A stretch of DNA of 64,000 nt from Paractinoplanes lichenicola (lineage in GTDB: Bacteria; Actinomycetota; Actinomycetes; Mycobacteriales; Micromonosporaceae), in assembly GCF_016785085.1 (NCBI RefSeq), contig NZ_JAENHO010000004.1, forward strand, positions 682,001 through 746,000, in the 5' to 3' direction. Shown here in pieces: positions 9,118-18,282 of this stretch. The notes beneath the pieces are model-generated. The model saw only the letters and a list, made by a program, of their open reading frames with translations. It did not search any database and had not been told where the DNA came from. Made by a program: the position numbers and the translations under genes. Within the stretch, counting starts at the first letter, position 1, and every line of letters starts with the position of its first letter.

Positions 9118-10047
9118 ATGCGAGCATGGCGGTTCACCTCAGCCGGCAAGGGCCTCACCAGGCACGAGATCGCGGCGCCCCGGCCCGCCGCGAACGAGGT
9201 GCTCATCGACATCGCGGCGGCCGGGCTGTGCCACTCCGACGTCGGGCTGCTGCACGGCGAGGGGCAGCCGTTGCCCTTCACCCCGATCACGCTCGGCCAC
9301 GAAATCAGCGGCGAGATCACCGAACTCGGCGCTGACGTGACCGGCTGGCGCGTCGGCGACCGGGTCGCGGTGATCTCAGACCCGGCCGGCCCCGGCTTCG
9401 GCCGCGACGGCGGGTACGCCGAACAGGTCGTCGCCCGCCCGGACGAGCTCGTCGCCGTACCCGAGACCGTCGACGACGCGGTCGCGGCGCTCGCCACCGA
9501 CGCCGGCCTCACCTCCTACCACGCCGTCCTCAAGCAGGGGCGCGTGCAAGCCGGCATGAAGGTCGGCGTCATCGGGCTCGGCGGCCTCGGCATGATCGGG
9601 GCGCGCATCGCCGCTGGCGTCGGCGCCGAGGTGTACGCGGCCGAGATCAAGGGATCGCTCTTTCCGCTCGCGGCCGAGCAGGGCGTGATCGCCTGCTCGG
9701 CGGCAATCACCGACTTCACCGATCGGCGGCTCGACGTCATCATCGACTTCGCCGGGATGGACACCACCGGCGGCGCCTTCAAGGCCATCCGCCCCGGCGG
9801 GCGTGTCGTCCAGGTCGGCATCGGCCGGCCCACGGCCACCATTGAGATGCTCGACGTGCTGCTCAAGCAGCTGGAGTACGTCGGCTCGATCATCGGCACG
9901 AAGGAGGACCTGGCGGGATTCCTCGCTCTGGCCGCGGAGGGCAAGGTCACGCCCCTCGTCGAGCGCATCGCCTTCGACGAGATCGGCGAGGGCATCGAGC
10001 GGCTCGGACGGGGCGAGGTCGTCGGCCGCCTCGTCGCGGTCCGATAG
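9118..10047 (+). CDS. Zinc-dependent medium-chain alcohol dehydrogenase
   Basis: A 309-residue MDR protein. The N-terminal GroES-like domain holds AGLCHSDVGLLHG (the catalytic zinc Cys) and LGHEISGEI (the zinc His and Glu). The Rossmann domain has VIGLGGLGMIGARIAAG for NAD(P). The structural four-cysteine zinc loop seems absent and the protein is shorter than the usual 340-350 residues. ATG 9118 fits the family start; an upstream in-frame codon would add 13 unrelated residues. It is followed 12 bases later by an SDR gene with a strong ribosome site, so the two are probably co-transcribed to interconvert alcohol and ketone intermediates. Confidence 0.9.
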   Translation: MRAWRFTSAGKGLTRHEIAAPRPAANEVLIDIAAAGLCHSDVGLLHGEGQPLPFTPITLGHEISGEITELGADVTGWRVGDRVAVISDPAGPGFGRDGGYAEQVVARPDELVAVPETVDDAVAALATDAGLTSYHAVLKQGRVQAGMKVGVIGLGGLGMIGARIAAGVGAEVYAAEIKGSLFPLAAEQGVIACSAAITDFTDRRLDVIIDFAGMDTTGGAFKAIRPGGRVVQVGIGRPTATIEMLDVLLKQLEYVGSIIGTKEDLAGFLALAAEGKVTPLVERIAFDEIGEGIERLGRGEVVGRLVAVR

Positions 10048-10059
10048 GAGGTGGGACAG

Positions 10060-10839
10060 ATGCGTACTTACGCGATCAGCGGAGCGGCCTCGGGCATCGG
10101 CAGGGCCGCGAAAGAACTTCTCGAGGCCGACGGGCATCGGGTCATCGGCATCGACCTGCGCGACGCCGACGTCATCGCGGACCTGTCCGGCGCGCAGGGC
10201 CGGGCCTCGATGGTGCGCGACGTGACGGCGATCAGCGGTGGGCGTCTCGATGCCGTCCTGGCCGTCGCCGGCCTGGCCAGCAACTCCGCGGCGACCGCGA
10301 GGGTGAACTATTTCGGCATGCTGGCCACGCTCGAGGGCCTGCGCCCCCTGCTGGAGCAGTCCGACGCCCCACGCGCTGTGGCGGTGGCCAGCATGGCGGT
10401 CATGTTTCCGCACGACGCCGAACTCGCCGCCGCTTTCGAAGCCGGCGACGAGGCGGCGGCGGTAGCCCGGGCCGAGGTGCTGGCGAAGGAGGAGGGCCAG
10501 GCCATCTACGCGACGTCGAAGCGGACGATCGCCCGCTGGGTCCGGCGTGCCGCGCCCAGCGCCGACTGGGCCGGCAAGGGCATCGCGCTCAACGCCGTGG
10601 CTCCGGGCGTGATCGCCACACCGATGATGGCCGACTCGCTTGCCAGTGCGGAGAACCGTCGCCAGCTCGAAAGCATGGTCCCCATGCCGCTCGGCGGCAT
10701 CGCGAAGGCCGAAGACGTCGCCGAGCTCCTCCGTTTCTTGTCCAGTGTGGAAAACGGCCACATGTGCGGTCAGGTCGTCTTCATCGACGGTGGAGCCGAC
10801 GCGGTCATGCGTGGCGACACCATCTTCCCGCTGACCTGA
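10060..10839 (+). CDS. Short-chain dehydrogenase/reductase, hydroxysteroid dehydrogenase-like
   Basis: A 259-residue classical SDR. The cofactor motif SGAASGIGRA is near residue 10, the Ser of VAVASMAVM and the active-site YATSK follow, and LNAVAPGVIATPMM lies after the active site. AGGAGG at 10046-10051 is 8 bases before ATG 10060, which decides the start. The short spacing between cofactor and catalytic motifs, with a helical insert before YxxxK, recalls 3-alpha-hydroxysteroid dehydrogenase/carbonyl reductase proteins. The substrate is unproved. It is the second gene of the ADH operon. Confidence 0.88.
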   Translation: MRTYAISGAASGIGRAAKELLEADGHRVIGIDLRDADVIADLSGAQGRASMVRDVTAISGGRLDAVLAVAGLASNSAATARVNYFGMLATLEGLRPLLEQSDAPRAVAVASMAVMFPHDAELAAAFEAGDEAAAVARAEVLAKEEGQAIYATSKRTIARWVRRAAPSADWAGKGIALNAVAPGVIATPMMADSLASAENRRQLESMVPMPLGGIAKAEDVAELLRFLSSVENGHMCGQVVFIDGGADAVMRGDTIFPLT

Positions 10840-10851
10840 CGCTGACCACGA

Positions 10852-10905
10852 GCGCCTCGCCGAAGCCGTACCGGCCGTCATCCCTCCGTGGCTTCGGCGA
10901 GGCGC
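10852..10905 (+). terminator. Hairpin after the ADH-SDR operon
   Basis: GCGCCTCGCCGAAGCC (10852-10867) pairs perfectly with GGCTTCGGCGAGGCGC (10890-10905) around a 22-base loop. It lies 12 bases past the SDR stop. No T-run follows, so termination efficiency is uncertain. Confidence 0.55.
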
Positions 10906-10964
10906 CGCAGGGCAGGGCGAGTATGACGGCGGCTGTGAACACCTTCGGCGCCTCGCGCTGCGTG

Positions 10965-11540
10965 CCCATCGCGTGGGGTGGGCCGCCGAACGCCGGATGG
11001 TCCCGGTGGCGACCAGGTGGTGCAGGTGGGCGAGGGTCTCTCCGAGGGCCATGCGGCGCATCATGCCCTGCAGGCTGTCCCAGCCGCGCGACCAGCTGAG
11101 CCGCTCGGCGATCGTCCAAGCGGTGGGCTCGCCGAGGGTGTCGATGACGCGGAGGATCTCGAGGCTACGGTCGTCGTGGTGGCGGATCAGGTCGGCGGCC
11201 CGGTCGTCGATGCCGCGGAAGCGGTACTCGTGGGCGGGCAGCGCCTCCTCGGCGGTGAACTTACCGGTCTGCTCCAGCGAGTCGAGGTAGGCGGTGAGCG
11301 GGTCGCCCTCGGCGCCGGGGTGCACGCCGATCGTCGGGCTGATGCGGGGAAGCAGGTGGTCGCCGGTGAGCAGGATGCCGGCGGCGGCGTCGTGCAGGCA
11401 GAGGTGGCCGGGGGTGTGCCCGGCGTCCACACCGCGCGTACCTCGTGCCGAGCCAGGGGGAGCAGGTCGCCGTCTTCGACGGCCCGGTCGGGCTCGGCCA
11501 TCTCCAGCAGGCCGCGCATCCGGTCCGGGTTTACCGGCAC
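10965..11540 (-). pseudogene. Second metallo-beta-lactamase-fold hydrolase copy, truncated and frameshifted
   Basis: The minus strand from 11540 reads MAEPDRAVEDGDLLPLA, then RAVWTPG; the frame shifts near 11425 into HTPGHLCLHDAAAGILLTGD, LPAHEYRFRGIDDRAADLI and RRMALGETLAHLHHLVATG. This parallels the intact gene at 11771-12862 almost residue for residue. The N-terminal half with the HxHxDH metal motif is missing. It is a dead tandem duplicate. Confidence 0.85.
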
Positions 11541-11835
11541 CGTTCTGTCTGTGCTGACGTTCCTCGTAGGCTTCATTCTGTGGACTGCGGTGCTGAGCGA
11601 TTCACGGCCCGCCGTCGCCCGCCTGCGGCGAGCTGCCGTCTACACCGCGAGCATTCCCGGCGGCCTGATCGGACTGGCGCTGCTTATCAGTAGCCAGCCC
11701 CTCGTGGCCGGGCATGCTCACGCCGGCACGCTTCTCGGTCCGATCGCTGACCAGCGTGCGGGCGGGCTCGTCATGATGGTCGTTGAGGCAATCTTTCTGA
11801 TTCCCGTACTGCTGCATTCAGCCCGATCTCGGTGA
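11533..11835 (+). pseudogene. C-terminal fragment of a membrane protein, possibly CtaG-like
   Basis: The plus strand reads VLSVLTFLVGFILWTAVL, a middle helix GGLIGLALLISSQPLV, and DQRAGGLVMMVVEAIFLIPVLL before the stop at 11835. Three hydrophobic segments and a DQ..GGL.M block resemble the end of cytochrome c oxidase assembly factor CtaG. No start or N-terminal half is present and it overlaps the end of the gene at 11771. The family call is tentative. Confidence 0.45.
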
Positions 11836-12862
11836 GCTGCCACCGGACAGAAACGGCCCCGAACGGCCGGACCGAGCCAAGTGCGTCCAGGTGCTGCAGA
11901 TGAGCGACGGTTTCGGCCAGCGCCATCCGCCGCATCATGCCGTGCAGGGCCGGCCACCCCCGCGACCAGGTGAGCGCGGCGGCGATGGCCCAGGCGGTCG
12001 ACCCGGTACGGGGGTCGATGGCGCTCAGGATTTCTCGGCTGCGCTCCTCGTGATGGTGGATCAGTTCCGCGGCGCGCTCGCCGACGCCGCGGAAGCGATA
12101 TTCGTGGGCCGGCAGGGCCTCGTCCGAGGCGAACTTAGCGGTCTGCTCCAGCGAAGCCAGATAGGCGGTGAGCGGATCGCCGTCGTTGCCGCTATGCACG
12201 CCGATGTTGGGGCTGATCCGGGGCAGGAGGTGGTCGCCGGTCAGCAGGATGCCGTCGCCGGGGTCGTGCAGGCACAGGTGCCCGGGCGTGTGGCCGGGGG
12301 TCCACACGGCGCGCAGCTCGTGCCCAGCCGCCGGCAGCAGGTCCCCGTCCTCGATGGCGCGATCCGGTTCGGCCATGGCGAAGACGCCGCGCAGCTGTTC
12401 CGGGTCGACGGTCATCGCGGAGGCCTCGTCGTCCGGAACGCCGTGCCGGATCAGCCATCCGCGGTCGTCCGACGGCTGCCGATCGCGCCAGACGCGTACG
12501 GGCAAGGTCTGTGCCTCGACCGGGTGCATGCCGATCCAGGCGCCGCTCTGCTCGCGCAGCCAGCCGCTGAGCCCGTGATGGTCCGGGTGCACGTGCGTGA
12601 CCACGACGCCGGTGATGTCGCTGACCGTGGCCCCGGCCCGATTCAGGCCGGCTTCCAGCGCGGCTCGGCCCTCAGGCGTGTCCCAGCCCGGATCGACGAG
12701 CAGGATGCCGCCGTCGTTCACGAACGCGTAGCTGAGCGTGTATCGCAACGGGTTGTGCGGGATGGGTACCGGCACGGACCACACGTCGTCACGAACCTGC
12801 TCGACCGGCGGCAGCTCGCGCCGCTGCCAGGCCTGCTGCTGGGCGGTTCCGGTGACGATCAT
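11771..12862 (-). CDS. Metallo-beta-lactamase-fold hydrolase with winged-helix tail
   Basis: A 363-residue protein with the dinuclear metal motif THVHPDHHG near residue 90, then WTPGHTPGHLCLH and LTGDHLLP, which supply the remaining metal ligands. The C-terminal WSRGWPALHGMMRRMALAETVAHLQHL resembles the winged helix found after LACTB2-type domains. These enzymes hydrolyse thioesters, lactones or other esters; a role on CoA thioesters or lactones of this pathway is possible. It overlaps the upstream TetR stop by four bases (12859-12862), so the two are translationally coupled. Two dead fragments of the same gene lie at 7155 and 10965. Confidence 0.88.
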   Translation of the reverse strand: MIVTGTAQQQAWQRRELPPVEQVRDDVWSVPVPIPHNPLRYTLSYAFVNDGGILLVDPGWDTPEGRAALEAGLNRAGATVSDITGVVVTHVHPDHHGLSGWLREQSGAWIGMHPVEAQTLPVRVWRDRQPSDDRGWLIRHGVPDDEASAMTVDPEQLRGVFAMAEPDRAIEDGDLLPAAGHELRAVWTPGHTPGHLCLHDPGDGILLTGDHLLPRISPNIGVHSGNDGDPLTAYLASLEQTAKFASDEALPAHEYRFRGVGERAAELIHHHEERSREILSAIDPRTGSTAWAIAAALTWSRGWPALHGMMRRMALAETVAHLQHLDALGSVRPFGAVSVRWQLTEIGLNAAVRESERLPQRPS

Positions 12863-13503
12863 GCGCCGGCGCCCGCGGTGACCGAGTGCATGAGGAAGTC
12901 GACTAGTCGCCGGGCGTGCGGCGCGGTGTCATCGGCCAGTTCAGCACGCCGGTCGGGTGGAGTGGACAGGGCGTGCATCATCGCCCCGCCCAGCAGAGTG
13001 TCGAGCAGCAGCGTGACCGACGCCGATTCGGGCAGTTCGCCTCGGGCGATCCCGCGTCGCACGATGGCGCGTGCCGCGCGGATCTGTGCCTCCCGCATTG
13101 CCTCGAACTGTTCGGCAACACCCGGAATCTGACCCGCGTCAAGGGAGAGTCGCAGCGCCGCCCGGCTCACCGGCCCGGCGTAGACGTCGAGCATCTGGGT
13201 GGCCAGTTCGACCAGGTCGCCGTGCAGGGTGCCGGTGTCGACGTCGCTGACCCGGGGCAGGCCCAGGGTCAACGCGTCGGTGAGCAGTGCCTGTTTGCTG
13301 TTCCAGCGCAGGTAGAGCGAGGCCTTGCCGACGCCGGCGCGGCGGGCGACGGTTTCCATCGCGAACCCGGCCCAGCCGGCGTCGCCGAACACGTCGAGGG
13401 CCGCTCGGGCGATACGGCGGTCGACCTCGGGATCGCGCGGGCGCCCCGTCGCGGCTGGTGAGCTCACCGCAGCCACCTTTCCTTCGCTTGCCGTCCAACG
13501 CAT
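12859..13503 (-). CDS. TetR-family regulator (paralogue 1)
   Basis: A 214-residue TetR protein: GRPRDPEVDRRIARAALDVF, then ETVARRAGVGKASLYLRW, and a TetR_C-like ligand domain (ALRLSLDAGQIPGVAEQF). It is closely similar along its length to the TetR at 21895-22497. It is divergent from the thiolase fusion gene, and the region between holds a perfect 7+7 palindrome and the shared 14-mer. It likely controls the beta-oxidation genes and its own MBL partner. Confidence 0.92.
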   Translation of the reverse strand: MRWTASEGKVAAVSSPAATGRPRDPEVDRRIARAALDVFGDAGWAGFAMETVARRAGVGKASLYLRWNSKQALLTDALTLGLPRVSDVDTGTLHGDLVELATQMLDVYAGPVSRAALRLSLDAGQIPGVAEQFEAMREAQIRAARAIVRRGIARGELPESASVTLLLDTLLGGAMMHALSTPPDRRAELADDTAPHARRLVDFLMHSVTAGAGA

Positions 13504-13505
13504 TG

Positions 13506-13558
13506 CTGAACGGTTACCGTCACGATACAGTCCTTACTAAGTGAACGAAAGTCGTTCA
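13506..13558. promoter_or_regulatory. Operator region between TetR paralogue 1 and the thiolase fusion
   Basis: CTGAACGGTTACCG (13506-13519) is the exact inverse of the 14-mer at 6209-6222. TGAACGA (13542-13548) and TCGTTCA (13552-13558) form a perfect palindrome around AAG, ending 19 bases before the thiolase start. The shared TGAACG core suggests that both are sites for the same TetR type. Confidence 0.65.
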
Positions 13559-13577
13559 GTAATAGGGGAGCCGTGCC

Positions 13578-15944
13578 ATGTCCCATGATCTTGCCGACCT
13601 CGATCCGCACACCCCGATCGTGGTGGGCGTCGGACAGTCCTCCGAACTGCTCGACTCACCGGACTACCGGCGGCGGTCCCCGGTCGACCTGGCCGCCGAC
13701 GCCGCCCGGGAGGCCGTCGCCGACGCCGGCATCGACCCGTCACAGATCGACACCGTCGCCGGCACCCGGCAGTTCGAGACGTCGATTCCCGGCGCTCGGG
13801 CCCTGCTCGGCCGCTCGGACAACTACCCGCGCTCGGTCGCCGGCCGGCTCGGCGCCGACCCGAAGCGGGCCGTCCTCGAGGTCGGTGGTGGTCAGAGCCC
13901 GCAGCACCTGGTCAACGAATTTGCCGCCACCATCGCCGCCGGTCAGGCCGAGGTGGTCCTGCTCTTCGGCTCGGAGGCGATCTCGACGATCGAGCGGTTC
14001 GCCAAGGCCGACGACAAGCCGGACTTCACCGAGCACCCCGAGGGCGACCTCGAGGACCGCGGCTACGGCCTGCGCGGCCTGGTGAACATGCACCACAGCA
14101 CGCACGGGCTGACCGACGCGCCGAGCCAGTACGCGCTGTTCGACAACGCCCGCCGGGCCCGGCTCAAGCTCTCCCGTGACGAGTACGCCGCCGCCATCGG
14201 TGAGCTGTTCGCGCCGTTCACCCGGGTCGCGGCGGCCAACCCGCATTCCTCGGCACCGGTCGAACGCTCCGCGGCTGAGCTGATGACACCGACCGAGAAG
14301 AATCGTGTCATCGCCGAGCCCTACACCCGCTACGTCGTCGCGCGGGAGAAGGTGAACCAGGGAGCGGCGGTCCTGCTGACCTCGGTCGGCGCCGCCCGCC
14401 GGCTCGGTATCCCCGAATCGAAATGGGTGTTCCTGGCCGGGCACGCCGACCTGCGCGAGCGCGACCTGATGGAGCGCAACGATCTGTCGGCGTCGCCGGC
14501 GTCGGTGCTGGCGGCCCGGGAAGCTCTCGCGGTGGCCGGCGTGAGCTTCGACGAGCTGGCCTCGATCGACCTGTACAGCTGCTTCCCGGCGCCCGTGTTC
14601 AACATCGTGGACGCGTTCGGCCTGTCGGCCGATGACCCGCGCGGACTGACCGTGACCGGCGGGCTGCCGTTCTTCGGCGGCGCCGGTAACAACTACTCCA
14701 TGCACGCGATCGCCTCGACCGTGAATCTGGTGCGCTCGAAACCGGGCAGCTACGGCTTCGTGAGCGCCAACGGCGGGCTGATGAGCAAGTACTCCGTCGG
14801 CGTTTACACCACCACCCCGTCGCCCTGGAAGAACGACAACAGCGCGGCGTTGCAGGCCGAGGTGAACGCGTGGCCGGCCCCCGAGGAAGCGCGGCAGGCC
14901 GACGGCTGGGCGACCATCGAGACGTACACCGTCAAGCACGACCGCACCGGCGGGCGGACCGGCATCGTGATCGGCCGCCTCGAGGCCGACGGGCGGCGAT
15001 TCGTGGCCCGCAGCGACGACCGGGACACGGCCATCCTCGACCTGCTCAGCACGGGCGAACCGATCGGGCAGCGCGTCTACGTGCGCTCGTTCGGCTTCGG
15101 GAACCGGGTCAGCGTCTCCGACGCGGCGATCGACGAGCTGTTCCCGCCGCAGCCGGCCGTGCTGCGCGAACGCTACGACAACATCCTCGTCCGCCGCGAC
15201 GGGCACCTGCTCGAAGTGACGATCAACCGGCCGGAGGCCCGCAACAGCCTCACCCCGATGGCCAACGACGAGCTCGACCACGCCTTCGACGCCTACTTCG
15301 CCGCCGACGACCTGTGGGTCGCCATCCTCACCGGCGCGGGCGACAAAGCGTTCAGCGCGGGCAACGACCTCATCTACTCCGGCTCCGGCAAACCGATGTG
15401 GGTGCCCAAGAACGGGTTCGCCGGGCTCACCTCGCGCCGGCACATGCCCAAGCCGGTGATCGCGGCGGTCAACGGTTTCGCCATGGGCGGCGGCTGCGAG
15501 ATCGCCCTGGCCAGTCATCTGGTCGTCGCCGACGCGACCGCGCAGTTCGCGCTCAGCGAGGTCAAGGTCGGCCTGATTGCCGGGGCCGGTGGTGTCGTGC
15601 GCCTGCCCCGCACGGTACCGGTCAAGGTGGCCAACGAGATGATCATGACCGGGCGCCGGATCACCGCGGAGGAGGCCCGCTCGTACGGGTTGGTCAACCG
15701 GGTCACCGAGGCCGGCCGGGCCCTGGAGGGCGCTCGTGAGCTGGCCGCCGAGATCCTCGAGTCGTCACCGACCTCGGTGCGTATCTCGCTGCAGGTGATG
15801 GAGGAGACCCGGGGCATCCCCGACGTGGTCGACGCCGTCACGCACCACAGTGCCGCCCTGGACGACCTGATGGTCAGCGCGGACGCCATCGAAGGCCTGA
15901 CCGCCTTCGCCCAGAAGCGCAAGCCGCGGTGGGTCAATCGTTAG
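13578..15944 (+). CDS. Thiolase-like protein fused to enoyl-CoA hydratase
   Basis: A 788-residue fusion. Residues 1 to about 510 are a type-1 thiolase-like protein (TLP1): PIVVGVGQSSELLD, DLYSCFPAPVFNIVDAFGL, TGGLPFFGGAGNNYSMHAIA and a C-terminal added domain. The usual nucleophilic Cys position reads VGGGQSPQHL, with no Cys. From about 530 an enoyl-CoA hydratase follows: DKAFSAGNDL, GFAMGGGCEIALASHLVVAD and LSEVKVGLIAGAGG with the catalytic Glu. It would hydrate enoyl-CoA and hold or process the product. GGGGAG before ATG 13578 supports the start. It is transcribed towards the ACAD fusion 90 bases later. Confidence 0.9.
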   Translation: MSHDLADLDPHTPIVVGVGQSSELLDSPDYRRRSPVDLAADAAREAVADAGIDPSQIDTVAGTRQFETSIPGARALLGRSDNYPRSVAGRLGADPKRAVLEVGGGQSPQHLVNEFAATIAAGQAEVVLLFGSEAISTIERFAKADDKPDFTEHPEGDLEDRGYGLRGLVNMHHSTHGLTDAPSQYALFDNARRARLKLSRDEYAAAIGELFAPFTRVAAANPHSSAPVERSAAELMTPTEKNRVIAEPYTRYVVAREKVNQGAAVLLTSVGAARRLGIPESKWVFLAGHADLRERDLMERNDLSASPASVLAAREALAVAGVSFDELASIDLYSCFPAPVFNIVDAFGLSADDPRGLTVTGGLPFFGGAGNNYSMHAIASTVNLVRSKPGSYGFVSANGGLMSKYSVGVYTTTPSPWKNDNSAALQAEVNAWPAPEEARQADGWATIETYTVKHDRTGGRTGIVIGRLEADGRRFVARSDDRDTAILDLLSTGEPIGQRVYVRSFGFGNRVSVSDAAIDELFPPQPAVLRERYDNILVRRDGHLLEVTINRPEARNSLTPMANDELDHAFDAYFAADDLWVAILTGAGDKAFSAGNDLIYSGSGKPMWVPKNGFAGLTSRRHMPKPVIAAVNGFAMGGGCEIALASHLVVADATAQFALSEVKVGLIAGAGGVVRLPRTVPVKVANEMIMTGRRITAEEARSYGLVNRVTEAGRALEGARELAAEILESSPTSVRISLQVMEETRGIPDVVDAVTHHSAALDDLMVSADAIEGLTAFAQKRKPRWVNR

Positions 15945-16034
15945 CCGCGCAGCGGCACCCAGTCGCCCGGGCGGTCTCTGCCCGGGCGGCTTCCACCAGG
16001 CCGCCCTCGGCCCATCTCGTTCGGAGGACCTGCT

Positions 16035-18167
16035 ATGCCAGGACTGACCGCGGAAGAACTTCAGGACTTCACCGGCGCTGTCGACGGCGTTCTGTCGACC
16101 CGCTGGCCTCACGCGCGCAGCGCCGGAGAGGACCCGCTCGGTGCGGAACTGCGCCTTCTCTGGGCCGGGGCCGCGGAGTACGGGTGGACGGACCTCGCGT
16201 CGGCCGGTGCTGTCGACGCGGTGATCGCCGCGCTCGGCCGGCTCGGCCGGGTCGCCTGCCCGCTGCCGCTCATGGACGTTTATGTGACGGGCAGCCTGCT
16301 GGCCGCCGACGAGAAGCTTACCGCCGGCATCGCCGATGGCAGCGTACGACCGGTGATCGCGGTCGTCGAAGCCGATACACCGGCGGTGCGTTTCGTGGAG
16401 GCGGCATCGGCCGCCACCCATGTCGTCCTGCTGCTCGGCGCCGAGGTCATCGTGCGCGAGATCGCCGGCGTCACCGAGACGCCCGGCGTTGCCAAGCCGT
16501 CGTGGTCCGACGTAGAGCTGCGCGCGGATGTCGTCTTCCGCGCGAAGACCGCGCCGGAGGCGGTCGAGGACGCGAAAGCCCTTATTCGGCTGGGGCTCGC
16601 GGCCCGGGCGGTGGGGGCAGCCGACCGTACCGTCGAGTTCTCCCTGGCCCACGCCAAGGAACGGGTCGCGTTCGGCAAGCCGATCGGCGCCTTCCAAGCG
16701 GTGTCGCACCGGGCCGTCAACGGCGCCACGGACATGACCGCCTCGCGGGCGCTGATCCGTGCGGCCGTCGATGCGCACCTCGCCGGCCGCGACACCTGGC
16801 ACCTCGCCGTCCAGCTCGCGGTGCAGTTCGCTGCCCTGGCAGCGGTGCAGGCCCAGTTCGGAGCACAGCACACCCTGGCCGCTTCCGGCTACTTCGAGGA
16901 GCACGATGCGCCGTGGTTGTTCCGGCGGGTGCACGCCGACGCCAGCCTGCTCGACGGCGTCGCCCTTGCTGCCGGCGACGTGGCTGACATCCTGATCGAA
17001 TCCACGCGAGGCCTGCCGGCTTTCGAGCTGGGCGAGCGCGCGGAGGAGTTCCGCCGTGAGGTCCGGGCCTTCACCACCCGATTCCGTACGGCCGCCGCTG
17101 TCGAGCACATGGGTGGCTCGAACCGGGAGCTGCTCGACGCCGCGGCCGAGAGCGGCTACGTGACGATGTCGTGGCCGCAAAGTGCCGGCGGTCGAGGCGC
17201 GTCGGTGGAGGAGCAAATGGTCTTCGGTGAGGAACTCGCGTACGAGAACTTGACCGTGATCAGCAAGATCGCCGCTGACATGCTGGGCACGGCGGTCATC
17301 CGTCACGGTACGCCGGAGCAGCAGGCCCGCATCCTTCCCCTGATCGCTTCCGGCGACTTCCCGTTCTATCTGGGCTACTCCGAGCCGGAGGTCGGCTCCG
17401 ACCTGGCCAGCTTACGCACCAAGGCGGTACGCGACGGCGACGAGTGGATCGTCAACGGTCGCAAAATGTGGGGGACCGGGGCGCACACGGCGGACTGGGT
17501 GTGGCTGGCCACCCGTACCGACCCTGACGCTAAGCCGCCACATGCCGGCATCACCCTGTTCCTGACCCGGGTCGACCGGCCCGGATTCGAGGTCCAGCAG
17601 CACACGGCGTTGTCAGGGGAAATTTCCTGCTCCACGTTCTTCGACGACTTCCGGGTGCCCGACGCCGACCGCATCGGTGAGGTCAATGGCGGTTGGAAGG
17701 TCATCACCGAGGCGCTGGCGCAGGAACGGGTGGTGATGGCGAACAACGCCGCCTCGGTGATGCGACTGCTCGACGACCTGCTCGCCGAGGTACGTAAGGA
17801 TCCGGCCGGCACCGTCGGACCGGCCGGGTCGGCCAAACGGCGCACGATCAGCGAACTGGCCGCTCGGCTGCAGGCGGCCCGGGTACTGGTCAACGCCAGC
17901 GTCCGTGCCACCGCCAAGACCGGCGGCGGCGCCCGTCTCGAAGCCCCCATGGCCAAGATCCTGGCAAGCCAGCTGCTCGAGGACTTCAGCGAGGCCGCGC
18001 TACGCATTTTCGGTCCCGCCGCAGCACTGGGCGAGGGCGTGCCGGACGTACCCGGGCGCGGGGCCTTCGAGTACAACCTGCGTTACTCGATCATGCATGT
18101 TGTCGGTGGCGGCAGTATCGACATTCAGCGCAACCTGGTCGGCCGTGCCTTGGGGCTGCCGCGTTGA
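16035..18167 (+). CDS. Double acyl-CoA dehydrogenase (two FadE-like units fused)
   Basis: A 710-residue protein. Residues 1 to about 335 are a short ACAD unit with RTVEFSLAHAKERVAFGKPI and FQAVSHRAV. Residues about 340-710 are a fuller unit with YLGYSEPEVGSDLASLRTKA, the FAD and substrate region, and KMWGTGAHTADWVWLATR. This fuses in one chain the pairing seen in the alpha2beta2 dehydrogenases of mycobacterial cholesterol side-chain catabolism, where one subunit is catalytic. It would oxidise an acyl-CoA to the enoyl-CoA. GGAGG before ATG 16035 supports the start. It is probably co-transcribed with the thiolase fusion. Confidence 0.9.
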   Translation: MPGLTAEELQDFTGAVDGVLSTRWPHARSAGEDPLGAELRLLWAGAAEYGWTDLASAGAVDAVIAALGRLGRVACPLPLMDVYVTGSLLAADEKLTAGIADGSVRPVIAVVEADTPAVRFVEAASAATHVVLLLGAEVIVREIAGVTETPGVAKPSWSDVELRADVVFRAKTAPEAVEDAKALIRLGLAARAVGAADRTVEFSLAHAKERVAFGKPIGAFQAVSHRAVNGATDMTASRALIRAAVDAHLAGRDTWHLAVQLAVQFAALAAVQAQFGAQHTLAASGYFEEHDAPWLFRRVHADASLLDGVALAAGDVADILIESTRGLPAFELGERAEEFRREVRAFTTRFRTAAAVEHMGGSNRELLDAAAESGYVTMSWPQSAGGRGASVEEQMVFGEELAYENLTVISKIAADMLGTAVIRHGTPEQQARILPLIASGDFPFYLGYSEPEVGSDLASLRTKAVRDGDEWIVNGRKMWGTGAHTADWVWLATRTDPDAKPPHAGITLFLTRVDRPGFEVQQHTALSGEISCSTFFDDFRVPDADRIGEVNGGWKVITEALAQERVVMANNAASVMRLLDDLLAEVRKDPAGTVGPAGSAKRRTISELAARLQAARVLVNASVRATAKTGGGARLEAPMAKILASQLLEDFSEAALRIFGPAAALGEGVPDVPGRGAFEYNLRYSIMHVVGGGSIDIQRNLVGRALGLPR

Positions 18168-18282
18168 CCATGGGCGGCGACGTCACGCCCGTACAGCCCG
18201 CCCACACCCGCCGGTGCCGAGCGCAAGGACCCGCGGCGGGGCGTCGACCGCACGGGATGAACTGCCAGAGGCGCCAGCCGTA

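Noticed and set aside
9376..11430. A 684-residue minus-strand open frame
   Set aside because: Only its first about 170 residues match an MBL hydrolase remnant; the rest is antisense to the ADH and SDR genes and is low-complexity, a GC-rich shadow.
10978..11835. One continuous 285-residue gene over the whole stretch
   Set aside because: The first part is antisense to the MBL remnant; only the last about 100 residues look like a real membrane protein.
13740..15518. A 592-residue minus-strand open frame
   Set aside because: Antisense to the thiolase-ECH fusion; no motif and biased composition.
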